Below are positions 9,777 to 18,658 of a stretch of DNA of 64,000 nt, one piece after another. The translations under genes and the position numbers were made by a program. Under the pieces are notes generated by a model. It ran no database searches. It was not told the DNA's origin and saw nothing but the letters and a program-made list of their open reading frames with translations. This stretch comes from Streptomyces barkulensis. Lineage in GTDB: Bacteria; Actinomycetota; Actinomycetes; Streptomycetales; Streptomycetaceae. How positions within the stretch are numbered: position 1 is the stretch's first letter; every line of letters begins with the position of its first letter. The stretch lies in NCBI RefSeq assembly GCF_002843305.1, contig NZ_PGSG01000059.1, positions 1-64,000 of the forward strand, given 5' to 3'.

Positions 9777-10624
9777 ACCGGACGACGCGGATCGTCACCG
9801 GCCCCGACCGGGGCGAGGAGGAGCGGCGGCGCTGGCTGCGCCCGCTGGACGGACAGGGTTCCGGCTCCCGGTCCGGTTCCGGTTCCGGTTCCGGACAGCG
9901 GATCAGGCTGGTCTGCTTCCCCCACGCGGGGGGCGCCGCGGGCTCCTTCCGGCCCTTCGCGCCGCTGCTCCCCGGCGGCGTCGAGCTGCTGGCGGTGCAG
10001 TACCCCGGACGCCACGACCGCACCGGGGAGCCGTGCGCGACCCGGATGGAGGAGTTGGCGGGTCCCCTCGCCGCGGCCCTGGCCCCCGTCTCCGGGGACG
10101 GTCTGGTGCTGCTGGGGCACAGCATGGGGGCCGCGGTCGCGGCGGAGGTCGCCGCACGGCTGGAGGAGCACACCGGAAGGCCGTTGCTGCGGCTGTTCGT
10201 TTCCGGTCGCCCCGCCCCGGGGACCCGTGACCCCGTGTCGGTGCACGAGGGAGGGGACGAAGCCCTGCTGGCGGATCTGAGGCGACTGGGCGGCACGGAC
10301 GAGGCGCTGTTCTCGGACCCGGCGCTGCGGAGTCTCGTCCTGCCGTCGCTGCGGGCGGACTACCGGCTGATCGAGACCTACCGGCCGCCGGAGGGCCGCC
10401 GGCTGCGCACCCCGCTCACCGCGCTGACCGGGGACAGTGACCCCGAGGTGACTCCCGAGGAGGCACAGGCGTGGCGGTCCCGCTCGTCGGGCCCGTTCCG
10501 TCTGCACGTCTTCCCCGGAGGCCACTTCTACCTGCTGGAGCGCCCTGTGGCGGTGCTGGGAGCCGTACTGGCGGACCTGGGCCGCGGAGCCCCGGCGGGT
10601 CTGGAGTGGCCGTCCACCCCCTGA
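9767..10624 (+). CDS. Type II thioesterase, PchC-like editing enzyme
   Basis: ATG at 9767 lies inside the end of the reductase gene. The 285-residue protein is an alpha/beta hydrolase with the type II TE hallmarks CFPHAGGAAGSF, GHSMG (nucleophile Ser) and GGHFYLLE (catalytic His). It removes misprimed acyl groups from carrier proteins, as PchC does in pyochelin synthesis. Residues ~30-45 are a low-complexity Gly/Ser run (GSGSRSGSGSGSG) coded by tandem tccggt units and probably variable between strains. It ends the first coupled block; about 100 bases separate it from the next gene. Confidence 0.93.
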   Translation: MRLNRTTRIVTGPDRGEEERRRWLRPLDGQGSGSRSGSGSGSGQRIRLVCFPHAGGAAGSFRPFAPLLPGGVELLAVQYPGRHDRTGEPCATRMEELAGPLAAALAPVSGDGLVLLGHSMGAAVAAEVAARLEEHTGRPLLRLFVSGRPAPGTRDPVSVHEGGDEALLADLRRLGGTDEALFSDPALRSLVLPSLRADYRLIETYRPPEGRRLRTPLTALTGDSDPEVTPEEAQAWRSRSSGPFRLHVFPGGHFYLLERPVAVLGAVLADLGRGAPAGLEWPSTP

Positions 10625-10681
10625 GAACGGCGCCGTGGCCGCCGCGAGTCGGTGGGGACGGCGAGGGGCCGGGGGGGAACA

Positions 10682-10732
10682 ATGAAAAGAAGCGGGACAG
10701 AAGCGAAGAAGAAAGGAACAAGCCAAAAATGA
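10682..10732 (+). CDS. Possible 16-codon leader ORF
   Basis: An ATG at 10682, preceded by a G-rich potential ribosome binding site (ggggggaa), opens a 16-codon frame MKRSGTEAKKKGTSQK. Its stop overlaps the ATG of the NTF2-like gene as ATGA. The stretch is unusually A-rich for this genome. It could be a translational-coupling leader, or simply an A-rich untranslated region containing a chance start. Confidence 0.3.
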   Translation: MKRSGTEAKKKGTSQK

Positions 10733-11118
10733 CCGAAATCGACCGAAACACCATGGAGAAGGAACTCTTCGCCCTGGAGGAAGCGGGCTGGGAGGCCATC
10801 TCCTCCGCGAACGGCGACTTCTACCGGCGACTCGTCACCCCGGAAACCCTCGTGGTCGAGCACGACGGAGTGGCCACGGGCGACGACCTGGTGGCCGAGA
10901 TCGACGGCAACGAGTCACCGTTCGAGAACTTCAGGCTGGACGACCGCCGCCTCGTCCCGCTGTCGCCGGACTCCGCCGTCGTCACCTACCGGGCCACCGC
11001 CGACGTCACCGGAAGGGGCACCTTCAGGTTGTACATGTCCAGCGTCTGGGTACGCCGGGAGGAAGGCTGGAAGCTGATGTTCCATCAGCAGACCCCCGCC
11101 TCCCAGCAGGAGGGGTGA
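10729..11118 (+). CDS. SnoaL/NTF2-like small protein (DUF4440 type)
   Basis: The 129-residue protein has the layout of NTF2-fold proteins: an N-terminal helix (LFALEEAGWEAISSANGDFYRRLVTPE), DGVATGDDLVAEI, then beta strands ending GWKLMFHQQTP. Family members include ketosteroid-isomerase-like and SnoaL-like enzymes as well as pure ligand binders, so no reaction can be assigned. The start is ATG at 10729, after A-rich DNA with AAAGGA. It lies between the thioesterase and the exporter in the NRPS cluster, and may handle an intermediate or the product. Confidence 0.75.
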   Translation: MTEIDRNTMEKELFALEEAGWEAISSANGDFYRRLVTPETLVVEHDGVATGDDLVAEIDGNESPFENFRLDDRRLVPLSPDSAVVTYRATADVTGRGTFRLYMSSVWVRREEGWKLMFHQQTPASQQEG

Positions 11119-11170
11119 GAAAGGCCGGCGGACTCGCGAGGGAAATGACCGACGGGCGGGAGGAAGACGA

Positions 11171-12123
<953 letters not shown>

Positions 12124-12127
<4 letters not shown>

Positions 12128-12930
12128 CGACGACGAAGGAACGCCCCCGTGCCGGGGCGTCGACCGAACACGGCGCCGGCAACCTCGCCGCACAGGGCCT
12201 GGTGCTGGCCGCACGGAACCTGCGGCGCGGCGCGAACGCGCAGTCGGTGGTGGTCTACGCGGTCTTCCCGCTGGTCTTCGTCTTCGGCTTCCTGATGCTC
12301 TTCGGCAGGGTCTTCGAGGAGCGGGGGCTGGACTACGCCCAGTTCCTCACCCCCGCGATCGTCGTCCAGTGGATGTTCACCGTCGCCAACACCTCGGGGG
12401 TGGCCACGGCCTCCGACCGGGAATCGGGGATGCTGTCCCGGTGCCGGTGGATGCCCGTCAACCGGGGCGCGTTCGTCGCGGGGCGGCTGGTCTCGGACGT
12501 CGTCTGGGTGCTGGTGGCCGTCGTGGTCATCGGCGCGGCGGGCCATCTGGCGGGCTTCCGCTTCCAGGGCCCGGTCCTCGCGGTCGCCGGCTTCGTAGCA
12601 CTGGCCGTCGCGTTCGCCCTGACCCTGACGGCGGCCACCACGGCCGTCGGCCTGGTCTCGGCGGGTCCCGAGGCGGCCTCGGCGACGCTGAACCTGCCGT
12701 ATCTGGTCCTGATCCTGCTGTCGACGGCCTTCGTGCCCGCCTCGGCCTTCCCGGACTGGCTGGAGCCCGCCGTCAGGGCGTCACCGGTCTCCTCGGTCAT
12801 CGACGCCCTTCGATCACTGGCGTCCGCCTCGCCGTCGGCCGGGGAGGTGTGGCCGGCCCTGGCCTGGATCGCCGGTCTGCTGGCCGTCGGCGTGTGGGCG
12901 GCCACCAAGGCGTTCGGGAGGGCGCGATGA
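12124..12930 (+). CDS. ABC-2 type permease, DrrB-like
   Basis: ATG overlaps the ATPase stop (ATGA). The 268-residue protein has about six hydrophobic segments, beginning VVVYAVFPLVFVFGFLMLF and including VVWVLVAVVVIGAAGHLAG, VAGFVALAVAFALTL and LPYLVLILLSTAFVPASAF. The ASAFPDWLEPAVRASPVSSVIDALR segment is characteristic of DrrB-type permeases. It should pair with the downstream permease and the DrrA-like ATPase as a heteromeric exporter in the cytoplasmic membrane. Confidence 0.9.
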
Positions 12931-13679
12931 CGGTCGTGTTCGAAGCGTCGGTGCTCGCCGGGCGCAACATCAGGCGGTTCCTGCGCAGCCCGCAACTGCT
13001 GGGCGATGCGCTGGCGTTCCCCCTGATCCTGCTGGTGGCGCTGTACGTGATGTTCCAGGAGGTGGTCGGCGGCGCCGGGGACGAGCCCTACATCGCCCGG
13101 CTGACCCCGGGGATCGCCCTGTTCAGCGTGGCGTACAGCTGCACCGGGACGGCGGTCGGGTTCTACGGCGACCTGCGCGGCGGCTTCCAGGACCGGCTGC
13201 GCACTCTGCCCATCGGGCGCTCCGCGGGGCTGCTGGGCCGTGTCACCGGCGATCTGGTCAAGTTCGTCCTGGTGACGGCGGTCACGGTACTGGTGGGCTT
13301 TCTGCTCGGTTTCCGTTTCGAACGCGGCGCGGTGGCCGCGGTGGGCTTCCTGCTCGTGGTGCTGGCGTTCGCCTCGATCTTCCTGTGGCTCGCGGTGGTG
13401 ACCGCTCTGTCGGCCGGCAGCCGGGAGACGGCCTCGGGGCTGCTGAACGCCCCGGTCACACTGCTGCTGCTGCTGTCGACGACGCTGGTGCCGGCCGAGG
13501 CGTTCCCCGGGTTCGTGCAGCCGGTGGTGCGCGCGAACCCGCTGTCGTGCGCCCACGGCGCGCTGATGGGACTGTCCTCGGGCGGACCGGTGCTGGTGCC
13601 CGTGCTGCAGACGCTGGCCTGGGTCGTCGCGGCCACCGCCGTGCTGGTGCCGCTGGCGGTACGGCTCGGCAGGAGATGA
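12927..13679 (+). CDS. ABC-2 type permease, DrrB/DrrC-like
   Basis: ATG overlaps the first permease stop (ATGA). The 250-residue protein has the same architecture: FPLILLVALYVMFQEVVGGA, FVLVTAVTVLVGFLLGF, VGFLLVVLAFASIFLWLAVV, VTLLLLLSTTLVPAEAFPGFVQPVVRANPLS and a final helix. The shared AEAFPGFVQPVVRANP motif marks it as a paralogue of the upstream permease. It ends the exporter block and a strong hairpin follows. Confidence 0.9.
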   Translation: MTVVFEASVLAGRNIRRFLRSPQLLGDALAFPLILLVALYVMFQEVVGGAGDEPYIARLTPGIALFSVAYSCTGTAVGFYGDLRGGFQDRLRTLPIGRSAGLLGRVTGDLVKFVLVTAVTVLVGFLLGFRFERGAVAAVGFLLVVLAFASIFLWLAVVTALSAGSRETASGLLNAPVTLLLLLSTTLVPAEAFPGFVQPVVRANPLSCAHGALMGLSSGGPVLVPVLQTLAWVVAATAVLVPLAVRLGRR

Positions 13680-13694
13680 CGGCGCGGGCCGCCC

Positions 13695-13742
13695 CCGCCG
13701 CTCCCCCGGGCGCCGGCCCGCCGGGCCGGGAGGGAGCGGCGG
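13695..13742. terminator. Hairpin between convergent genes
   Basis: The arms ccgccgctccc (13695-13705) and gggagcggcgg (13732-13742) are perfect complements, and the interior is itself G/C-rich with further pairing. It sits between the exporter operon and the convergent methyltransferase, where a bidirectional terminator is expected. It lacks a T-tract, as is usual in Streptomyces. Confidence 0.65.
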
Positions 13743-13754
13743 AGGCGCCGGACG

Positions 13755-14465
13755 TCAGACGGGGAGGAGTTCGAGCAGTTCGTACCGCAGCTCCCCGTCC
13801 GGGTAGACGCCGACGGCACGGCGGCGCGGCACCGGCGACCATCCGTGCTCCCGGGCCACCCGTTCCAGCAGCTCGTCGTCGCCGAGGTCGGTGAAGCCCA
13901 GCAGCACTCTTCCGCCGGGATTGAGGTGATCGCGGACCCCGTCGAAGAACTTCCGGTGCGTGGCGTAACCGGGATCGCAGAACGCTAGGTCGAGCATGGC
14001 GTCCCGGTCCGTCTCCGGCCCCTGCGGGGCCGCCGGATCCCCGAAGGAGGCCTCCACGAAATTCGAATTCCAGAAGACCACGTCATAGCGGTCGTTCTCG
14101 GTGAGCGGCTCGAACATGTCGCCGCACAACACGGTGACCCGGTCGGAAACCCCGTGCCGTTCGGCGTTCTTCCGGGTGTTCTCGGCGGATACCGGACCGA
14201 TGTCGATCGCGGTCACACGGTCACATCCCCGATGTGCGGCGGTCACCGCTATATATCCGGTACCGCTGCCGATCTCGCAGAGGGAGCCGCCGACGGGATA
14301 GGGAACCCATTCCGCGTAGAGCAGGGCGGACGGTGTCAGATTCGGGGCGTACACACCGGGAAGGAGGTCCCATTCCTGGCCACCGAGACGGAATGTCCGG
14401 GGCTCGGTGATCTCCCGGTGGCGTTCCCTGAGACGGAGCACTCGTTCACGATCACGCGTTTCCAC
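13755..14465 (-). CDS. Class I SAM-dependent methyltransferase
   Basis: I place the start at GTG 14465, just downstream of a strong AGGAGGAGGAAG on the minus strand; the protein is 236 residues. Motif I is CEIGSGTGYIAV, followed by VTAIDIGPVSAENTRKNAERHG and VTVLCGDMFEPL. The overall pattern resembles PrmA/HemK-like methyltransferases, but the NPPY position reads WNSNF, so it is probably not a glutamine methylase. It is the only minus-strand gene in the NRPS cluster and is transcribed away from the flavoprotein gene. It might supply a second methylation of the metallophore; the substrate is unknown. Confidence 0.82.
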   Translation of the reverse strand: METRDRERVLRLRERHREITEPRTFRLGGQEWDLLPGVYAPNLTPSALLYAEWVPYPVGGSLCEIGSGTGYIAVTAAHRGCDRVTAIDIGPVSAENTRKNAERHGVSDRVTVLCGDMFEPLTENDRYDVVFWNSNFVEASFGDPAAPQGPETDRDAMLDLAFCDPGYATHRKFFDGVRDHLNPGGRVLLGFTDLGDDELLERVAREHGWSPVPRRRAVGVYPDGELRYELLELLPV

Positions 14466-14519
14466 AGTCTTCCTCCTCCTTCTTTTCCGAAGGAAGCATA
14501 CGCAAGAAGGGATGTCACG

Positions 14520-15191
14520 TTGAGAGTGGAAAGGATCCGGGAGAAGAATCCCGTTCAGGAGGGCACGGAGCAGCGGCGCGACCGGCTGATGAGGGAGGGA
14601 ATGGGCGACGCGGACGCGGTGGGCGATCCGCTGGTCCGGTTCCGCGACTGGCACCGGGAGTGGGCCCGGACACGTCCCTACGACGCGGCGGCCGCGGTTC
14701 TGGCGACGGCGGACGCCGAGGGCAGGCCGACGGCGCGTTTCGTCGATCTCGCCCGCACCGACCACGGATTCGTCTTCTTCACCGGCCACCGCAGCCGCAA
14801 GGCCCTGGACCTGGCGGTGAACCCGTGTGCGCAACTGTGCTTCGGCTGGCTCGAACTGGGCCGCCAGGTCCGTGCGGCGGGCCCGGTGGAGCGCCTGGAC
14901 CCACTGGCCTGCGACGACCACTACACCCGGCTGCCGCGTACCGTGCAGCTCCTGGCCTGGGCCACCGACCAGCGGGCCGTGGTGTCCGGCTCCGATGCGG
15001 TGCGGGACGCCGTCGCGTCCGCCGCCGAGCGGTTCGCGGGTCAGGAGGTACCGCGGCCCGAGGGGTGGGGTGGTTTCCGCCTGGTCCCCGAGAACGTCGA
15101 GTTCTGGCAGGACCGCGCCGACCACGTACCCGACCGACTGCGCTATCAGCTCACCGACGGCGGCTGGTCGCGGCAGTGGATAGCGCCGTGA
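14520..15191 (+). CDS. FMN-dependent oxidase, PdxH/PhzG family
   Basis: TTG at 14520 follows GAAGGGA by about seven bases; ATG 14589 is an alternative. The 223-residue protein matches the pyridoxamine-5'-phosphate-oxidase fold: AAVLATADAEGRPTARFVDL, FVFFTGHRSRKALDLAVNP, and a C-terminal block FRLVPENVEFWQDRADHVPDRLRY. Its similarity to PhzG of phenazine biosynthesis is supported by a neighbouring DAHP synthase, a pairing also found in phenazine clusters. Here no other phz gene is visible. It may oxidize a ring of the NRPS product (for example thiazoline to thiazole) rather than make a phenazine. The fold is clear; the substrate is inferred. Confidence 0.85.
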   Translation: MRVERIREKNPVQEGTEQRRDRLMREGMGDADAVGDPLVRFRDWHREWARTRPYDAAAAVLATADAEGRPTARFVDLARTDHGFVFFTGHRSRKALDLAVNPCAQLCFGWLELGRQVRAAGPVERLDPLACDDHYTRLPRTVQLLAWATDQRAVVSGSDAVRDAVASAAERFAGQEVPRPEGWGGFRLVPENVEFWQDRADHVPDRLRYQLTDGGWSRQWIAP

Positions 15192-16372
15192 CCCCCACGG
15201 CGCCGGCCGGGGTCAGGAGGGCACGGCAGCAGCCGCCGTGGCCCGATGGGGACGAACTCGCTCAGGTGGAGGACGAGTTGGCCGCCCGTCCCGGTCTGGT
15301 CACCGAGGGCGAGTGCACGGCGCTGCTGGCCGCTCTGGCGCGTGCCGCGCGTGGTGAGGCACTGGTGCTGCAGGCCGGCGACTGCGCCGAGCGGTTCGCG
15401 GACGCGGCGCCGGCCGCCGTCGACCGGCGCGCGGAGTACCTCTACTCGCTGGCCGACGCGATGAGCACGGCGTCGGGGCTGCCGGTGGTGCCGCTGGGCC
15501 GGATGGCGGGCCAGTACGCCAAACCCCGCTCCGCCGATTCCGAGACCCGCGCGGACGGCGTACGGCTGCCCGTCTACCGGGGCGACGCCGTGAACGGGCC
15601 CGAGGCCGAGCCGCCGGCCCGCTCCTGCGATCCGCGGCGGCTGCTCGCCGCGTACGACCATGCCGCCGCCGTCCTCGGCCGGGTGCGCGCCACCTGGCAC
15701 GGCCGGCCGGCGGGCAGGCGGCTGTACGTCTCGCACGAAGGGCTGCTGTGCGCCTACGAGTCCCCCCTGGAGCGCCGGGGAGCGGGCGGGGTCCACGCCT
15801 CCTCGGCGCACTCGGTGTGGATCGGTGACCGTACCCGGGCCCTGGACGGCTGGCACGTGGAGTGGGCGGCGGGACTGGGCAATCCCGTCGGCGTCAAGCT
15901 CGGGCCCTCGGTCACCCCGGCCGAGGCGGTACGGCTCAGCCGTGCCCTCAACCCGGCGGGCGTGGAGGGGAAACTGCTGTTCATCGTCCGCCTGGGCGCC
16001 GGTCCCGCGCGCAGGCTGCTGCCCGGCCTGGTCGCCGAGGTGGCCCGCCGGGGCGCACCGGTGGTGTGGCTGTGCGATCCCCTGCACGGCAACACCTGGC
16101 GGCTGCGCTCGGGGCGGAAGACCCGGCCCATGGAGGCGGTACGGGACGAGGTCTCGGTGTTCACCCGGATCGTGCGCGCCCACCGGCAGTGGCCCGCCGG
16201 ACTGCATCTGGAGACGACCCCCGAGGACGTCACCGAGTGCGTCTCCGCACAGGACCACACGCCCGTTCCGTCCTTGCGTGTCGCCTTCCCCCGCTACACC
16301 AGCGCTTGCGACCCTCGGCTCAATCCCGGGCAGACGGCCGATGTCCTGGCCCGGTTCGCCCAATCGCTGTGA
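15188..16372 (+). CDS. Class II DAHP synthase (PhzC-like)
   Basis: GTG overlaps the preceding stop (GTGA). The 394-residue enzyme condenses PEP and erythrose 4-phosphate, the first shikimate step. Class II motifs are LQAGDCAERFAD, GRMAGQYAKPRS, SHEGLLCAYESPLER, VGVKLGPSVTPAEAV and CDPLHGNT. It is shorter than the ~460-residue primary-metabolism form, like secondary-metabolism copies that escape feedback control. In this cluster it should raise chorismate supply for salicylate. It is cotranscribed with the flavoprotein and probably with the genes downstream. Confidence 0.93.
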   Translation: MTPTAPAGVRRARQQPPWPDGDELAQVEDELAARPGLVTEGECTALLAALARAARGEALVLQAGDCAERFADAAPAAVDRRAEYLYSLADAMSTASGLPVVPLGRMAGQYAKPRSADSETRADGVRLPVYRGDAVNGPEAEPPARSCDPRRLLAAYDHAAAVLGRVRATWHGRPAGRRLYVSHEGLLCAYESPLERRGAGGVHASSAHSVWIGDRTRALDGWHVEWAAGLGNPVGVKLGPSVTPAEAVRLSRALNPAGVEGKLLFIVRLGAGPARRLLPGLVAEVARRGAPVVWLCDPLHGNTWRLRSGRKTRPMEAVRDEVSVFTRIVRAHRQWPAGLHLETTPEDVTECVSAQDHTPVPSLRVAFPRYTSACDPRLNPGQTADVLARFAQSL

Positions 16373-16394
16373 AGCACCCGCCCGAGGAGACGAT

Positions 16395-17033
16395 GTGAAG
16401 TTCCAGGGTTTCCCCGACCGCGCGTTCGAGTTCTACGCCGGTCTGGAGAAGGACAACTCGAAGGAGTACTGGCACAGCCTCAAGGACGTCTACGACACGT
16501 GTGTGCGCACGCCCGTGGAGGCCCTGGCCGAGGCACTCGAGGAACGGTACGGCCCCGTGAAGGTGTGGCGGCCCCAGCGCGACGTCCGCTTCTCGAACGA
16601 CAAGTCGCCGTACAAGACCTACCAGGGGATCACCGCCGGCTCGGCGGACAGCATCGGGTACTACGCGCAGCTGTCCGCGGAGGGGCTGCGGCTGGGCGCC
16701 GGGTTCCACGGCGGCACCGAGCAGCTCGGCCGCTACCGGGAGGCGCTGGACGACGACCGGCACGGACCGGAGCTGGAGCGGATCGTGCGGAAGCTGGAGC
16801 GGAACGGCTGGAGCCTGGTGGGGGAACGGCTCAAGACGCGGCCCCGCGGCTTCCCCGCCGACCACCCCCGGCTGGAGCTGCTGCGGTACCGCTCGCTCGG
16901 CGCGGAGCGGCTGCATCCGCCGGCCGAACTGCACGACCCAAAGGCGCTGGACCTGGTGAGGAAGGGCTGGTCCGGGCTCAAACCGCTGACCGACTGGCTG
17001 GAGACCCGGGTGTCCGGGGAAGGGAGGCCGTGA
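16395..17033 (+). CDS. DUF2461 (TIGR02453-type) protein
   Basis: GTG at 16395 follows CGAGGAGACGAT; the protein is 212 residues. FQGFPDRAFEFYAGLEKDNSKEYW, VWRPQRDVRFSNDKSPYKTYQG and LKTRPRGFPADHP are diagnostic of the DUF2461 family, which has no established biochemical function. Homologues are usually housekeeping-type genes, so its place between DAHP synthase and the AMP ligase, with the ligase start overlapping its stop (TGATG), is unexpected. A cluster role is possible but unsupported. Confidence 0.88.
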   Translation: MKFQGFPDRAFEFYAGLEKDNSKEYWHSLKDVYDTCVRTPVEALAEALEERYGPVKVWRPQRDVRFSNDKSPYKTYQGITAGSADSIGYYAQLSAEGLRLGAGFHGGTEQLGRYREALDDDRHGPELERIVRKLERNGWSLVGERLKTRPRGFPADHPRLELLRYRSLGAERLHPPAELHDPKALDLVRKGWSGLKPLTDWLETRVSGEGRP

Positions 17034-18658
17034 TGCTGGAGGGATGTGTGCCCTGGCCCGAGGAGTTCGCGCACCGGTACCGGGAGGCGGGCCACTGGCG
17101 CGGTGAGCTGCTGGGGGACCTGGTGCGCCCGTGGGCACGGCGCGATCCGGCGCGCACCGCGCTGGTCGGCGGCGGGGTGCGGTGGTCCTACGCCGAACTG
17201 GACCGGCGCGCGGACCGGCTGGCCGCCGGGCTGGCCGCCCGGGGGATGGCTCCGCGGGAGCGGGTGGTGGTGCAGCTTCCCAACGTGCCGGAACTCGTGG
17301 TGCTGTGCCTGGCTCTCTTCCGGCTCGGCGCGCTGCCGGTGTTCGCGCTGCCCGCGCACCGCGAGAGCGAACTGCGCCATCTGCTGGAGGCGTCCGCCGC
17401 CTCCTGGCTGGTGGTTCCGGACCGCTACCTCGGCGAGGACCACCGGGTCCTGGCGCGGCGGGTCGAAGAGGTCGGAGGAGTCGGGCGCGAACGGGTGCTG
17501 GTGGCCGGGGACGCCGAGGAGTTCACGGCCCTGGGCGACGCCGACGCGGACCCGGCCCCCCTGCCTCCCCCGGACCCCGGCGACGTGGCGCTGTTCCTGC
17601 TGTCGGGCGGGACCACCGGGCTGCCCAAACTCATTCCGCGCACACACCAGGACTACGTCTACAACCTGCGCGTCACCGCCCAGAACGCCCGGCTCGGCCC
17701 CGGCGACGTGTACCTGGCGGTGCTGCCCGTGGCGCACAACTACGCCCTGGGCTGCCCCGGTGCGCTGGGCACCCTGCACACGGGCGGCAAGGTGGTCCTC
17801 GCTCCCACCCCGAGCATCGACGACACCTTCCCTCTCGTCGAGCGCGAACGGGTCACCGTCACCGGCCTCGTGCCCCCGCTGGCCCTGCTGTGGAAGGACG
17901 CCGCCGCGGCCCTGTCCGCCGACCTGTCCAGCCTGCGCCTGGTCCAGGTCGGCGGTGCGAAGTTCGGCGCCGAGGCGGCACGGGCCTTCGGGCCGGCGCT
18001 GGGATGCTCGCTGCAGCAGTCCTTCGGCATGGCCGAGGGGCTGCTGTGCCAGTCCGCCCCGGACGATCCGCCGGAGGTCGTCGCCACGACACAGGGCAGG
18101 CCGCTCTCGCCCGCCGACGAGATACGTGTCGTGGACTCCCGGGGGGCGGACGTCGCGCCCGGCGAGCCGGGCGAGTTGCTGACCCGCGGCCCCTACACCA
18201 TCCGCGGCTACTACCGGGCCGAGGAGCACAACGCGGTCGCCTTCACCCCGGACGGCTTCTTCCGGACCGGCGACCTCGTCCGGCTCCTGCCCGGGGGACA
18301 CCTGGTGGTCGAGGGCCGGATCAAGGACCAGATCAACCGGGGCGGCGACAAGATAGCCGCCGAGGAGTTGGAGAACCATCTGCTCGCCCACCCGCGGATC
18401 CACGACTGCGCGGTGGTGGCGACGCCGGACGCGCTGCTCGGCGAGCGGGTGTGCGCCTTCGTCGTGCCGCGCGGGGAACACGCCCCCGACCGTGCGGAGG
18501 TGACGCGGTTCCTGCGGGAGCGGGGGGTGGCCGCCTTCAAGCTGCCGGACCGGGTGGAGCGGGCCGGCTCACTGCCCCGTACCGCCGTCGGCAAGGTGGA
18601 CAAGAACACGCTGCGGTCGGCGGCGCGGCGGACGTCCGAAGCGGGAGGCGCCGCGTGA
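17033..18658 (+). CDS. Salicylate-type aryl-AMP ligase (PchD/YbtE/DhbE family)
   Basis: ATG overlaps the previous stop; 541 residues. The adenylation motifs are [35 protein letters not shown] and [18 protein letters not shown], with [10 protein letters not shown] at the end. The aryl pocket contains HNYALGCPG (His235 to Cys241) and GMAEGLLC (Leu338). In DhbE, which uses 2,3-dihydroxybenzoate, the matching positions are Ser240 and Val337; Cys and Leu are reported for salicylate-activating homologues. The predicted reaction is therefore salicyl-adenylate formation and loading of an aryl carrier protein, which must lie on the missing N-terminal part of the first NRPS or elsewhere upstream. Confidence 0.94.
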   Translation: MLEGCVPWPEEFAHRYREAGHWRGELLGDLVRPWARRDPARTALVGGGVRWSYAELDRRADRLAAGLAARGMAPRERVVVQLPNVPELVVLCLALFRLGALPVFALPAHRESELRHLLEASAASWLVVPDRYLGEDHRVLARRVEEVGGVGRERVLVAGDAEEFTALGDADADPAPLPPPDPGDVALFLLSGGTTGLPKLIPRTHQDYVYNLRVTAQNARLGPGDVYLAVLPVAHNYALGCPGALGTLHTGGKVVLAPTPSIDDTFPLVERERVTVTGLVPPLALLWKDAAAALSADLSSLRLVQVGGAKFGAEAARAFGPALGCSLQQSFGMAEGLLCQSAPDDPPEVVATTQGRPLSPADEIRVVDSRGADVAPGEPGELLTRGPYTIRGYYRAEEHNAVAFTPDGFFRTGDLVRLLPGGHLVVEGRIKDQINRGGDKIAAEELENHLLAHPRIHDCAVVATPDALLGERVCAFVVPRGEHAPDRAEVTRFLRERGVAAFKLPDRVERAGSLPRTAVGKVDKNTLRSAARRTSEAGGAA

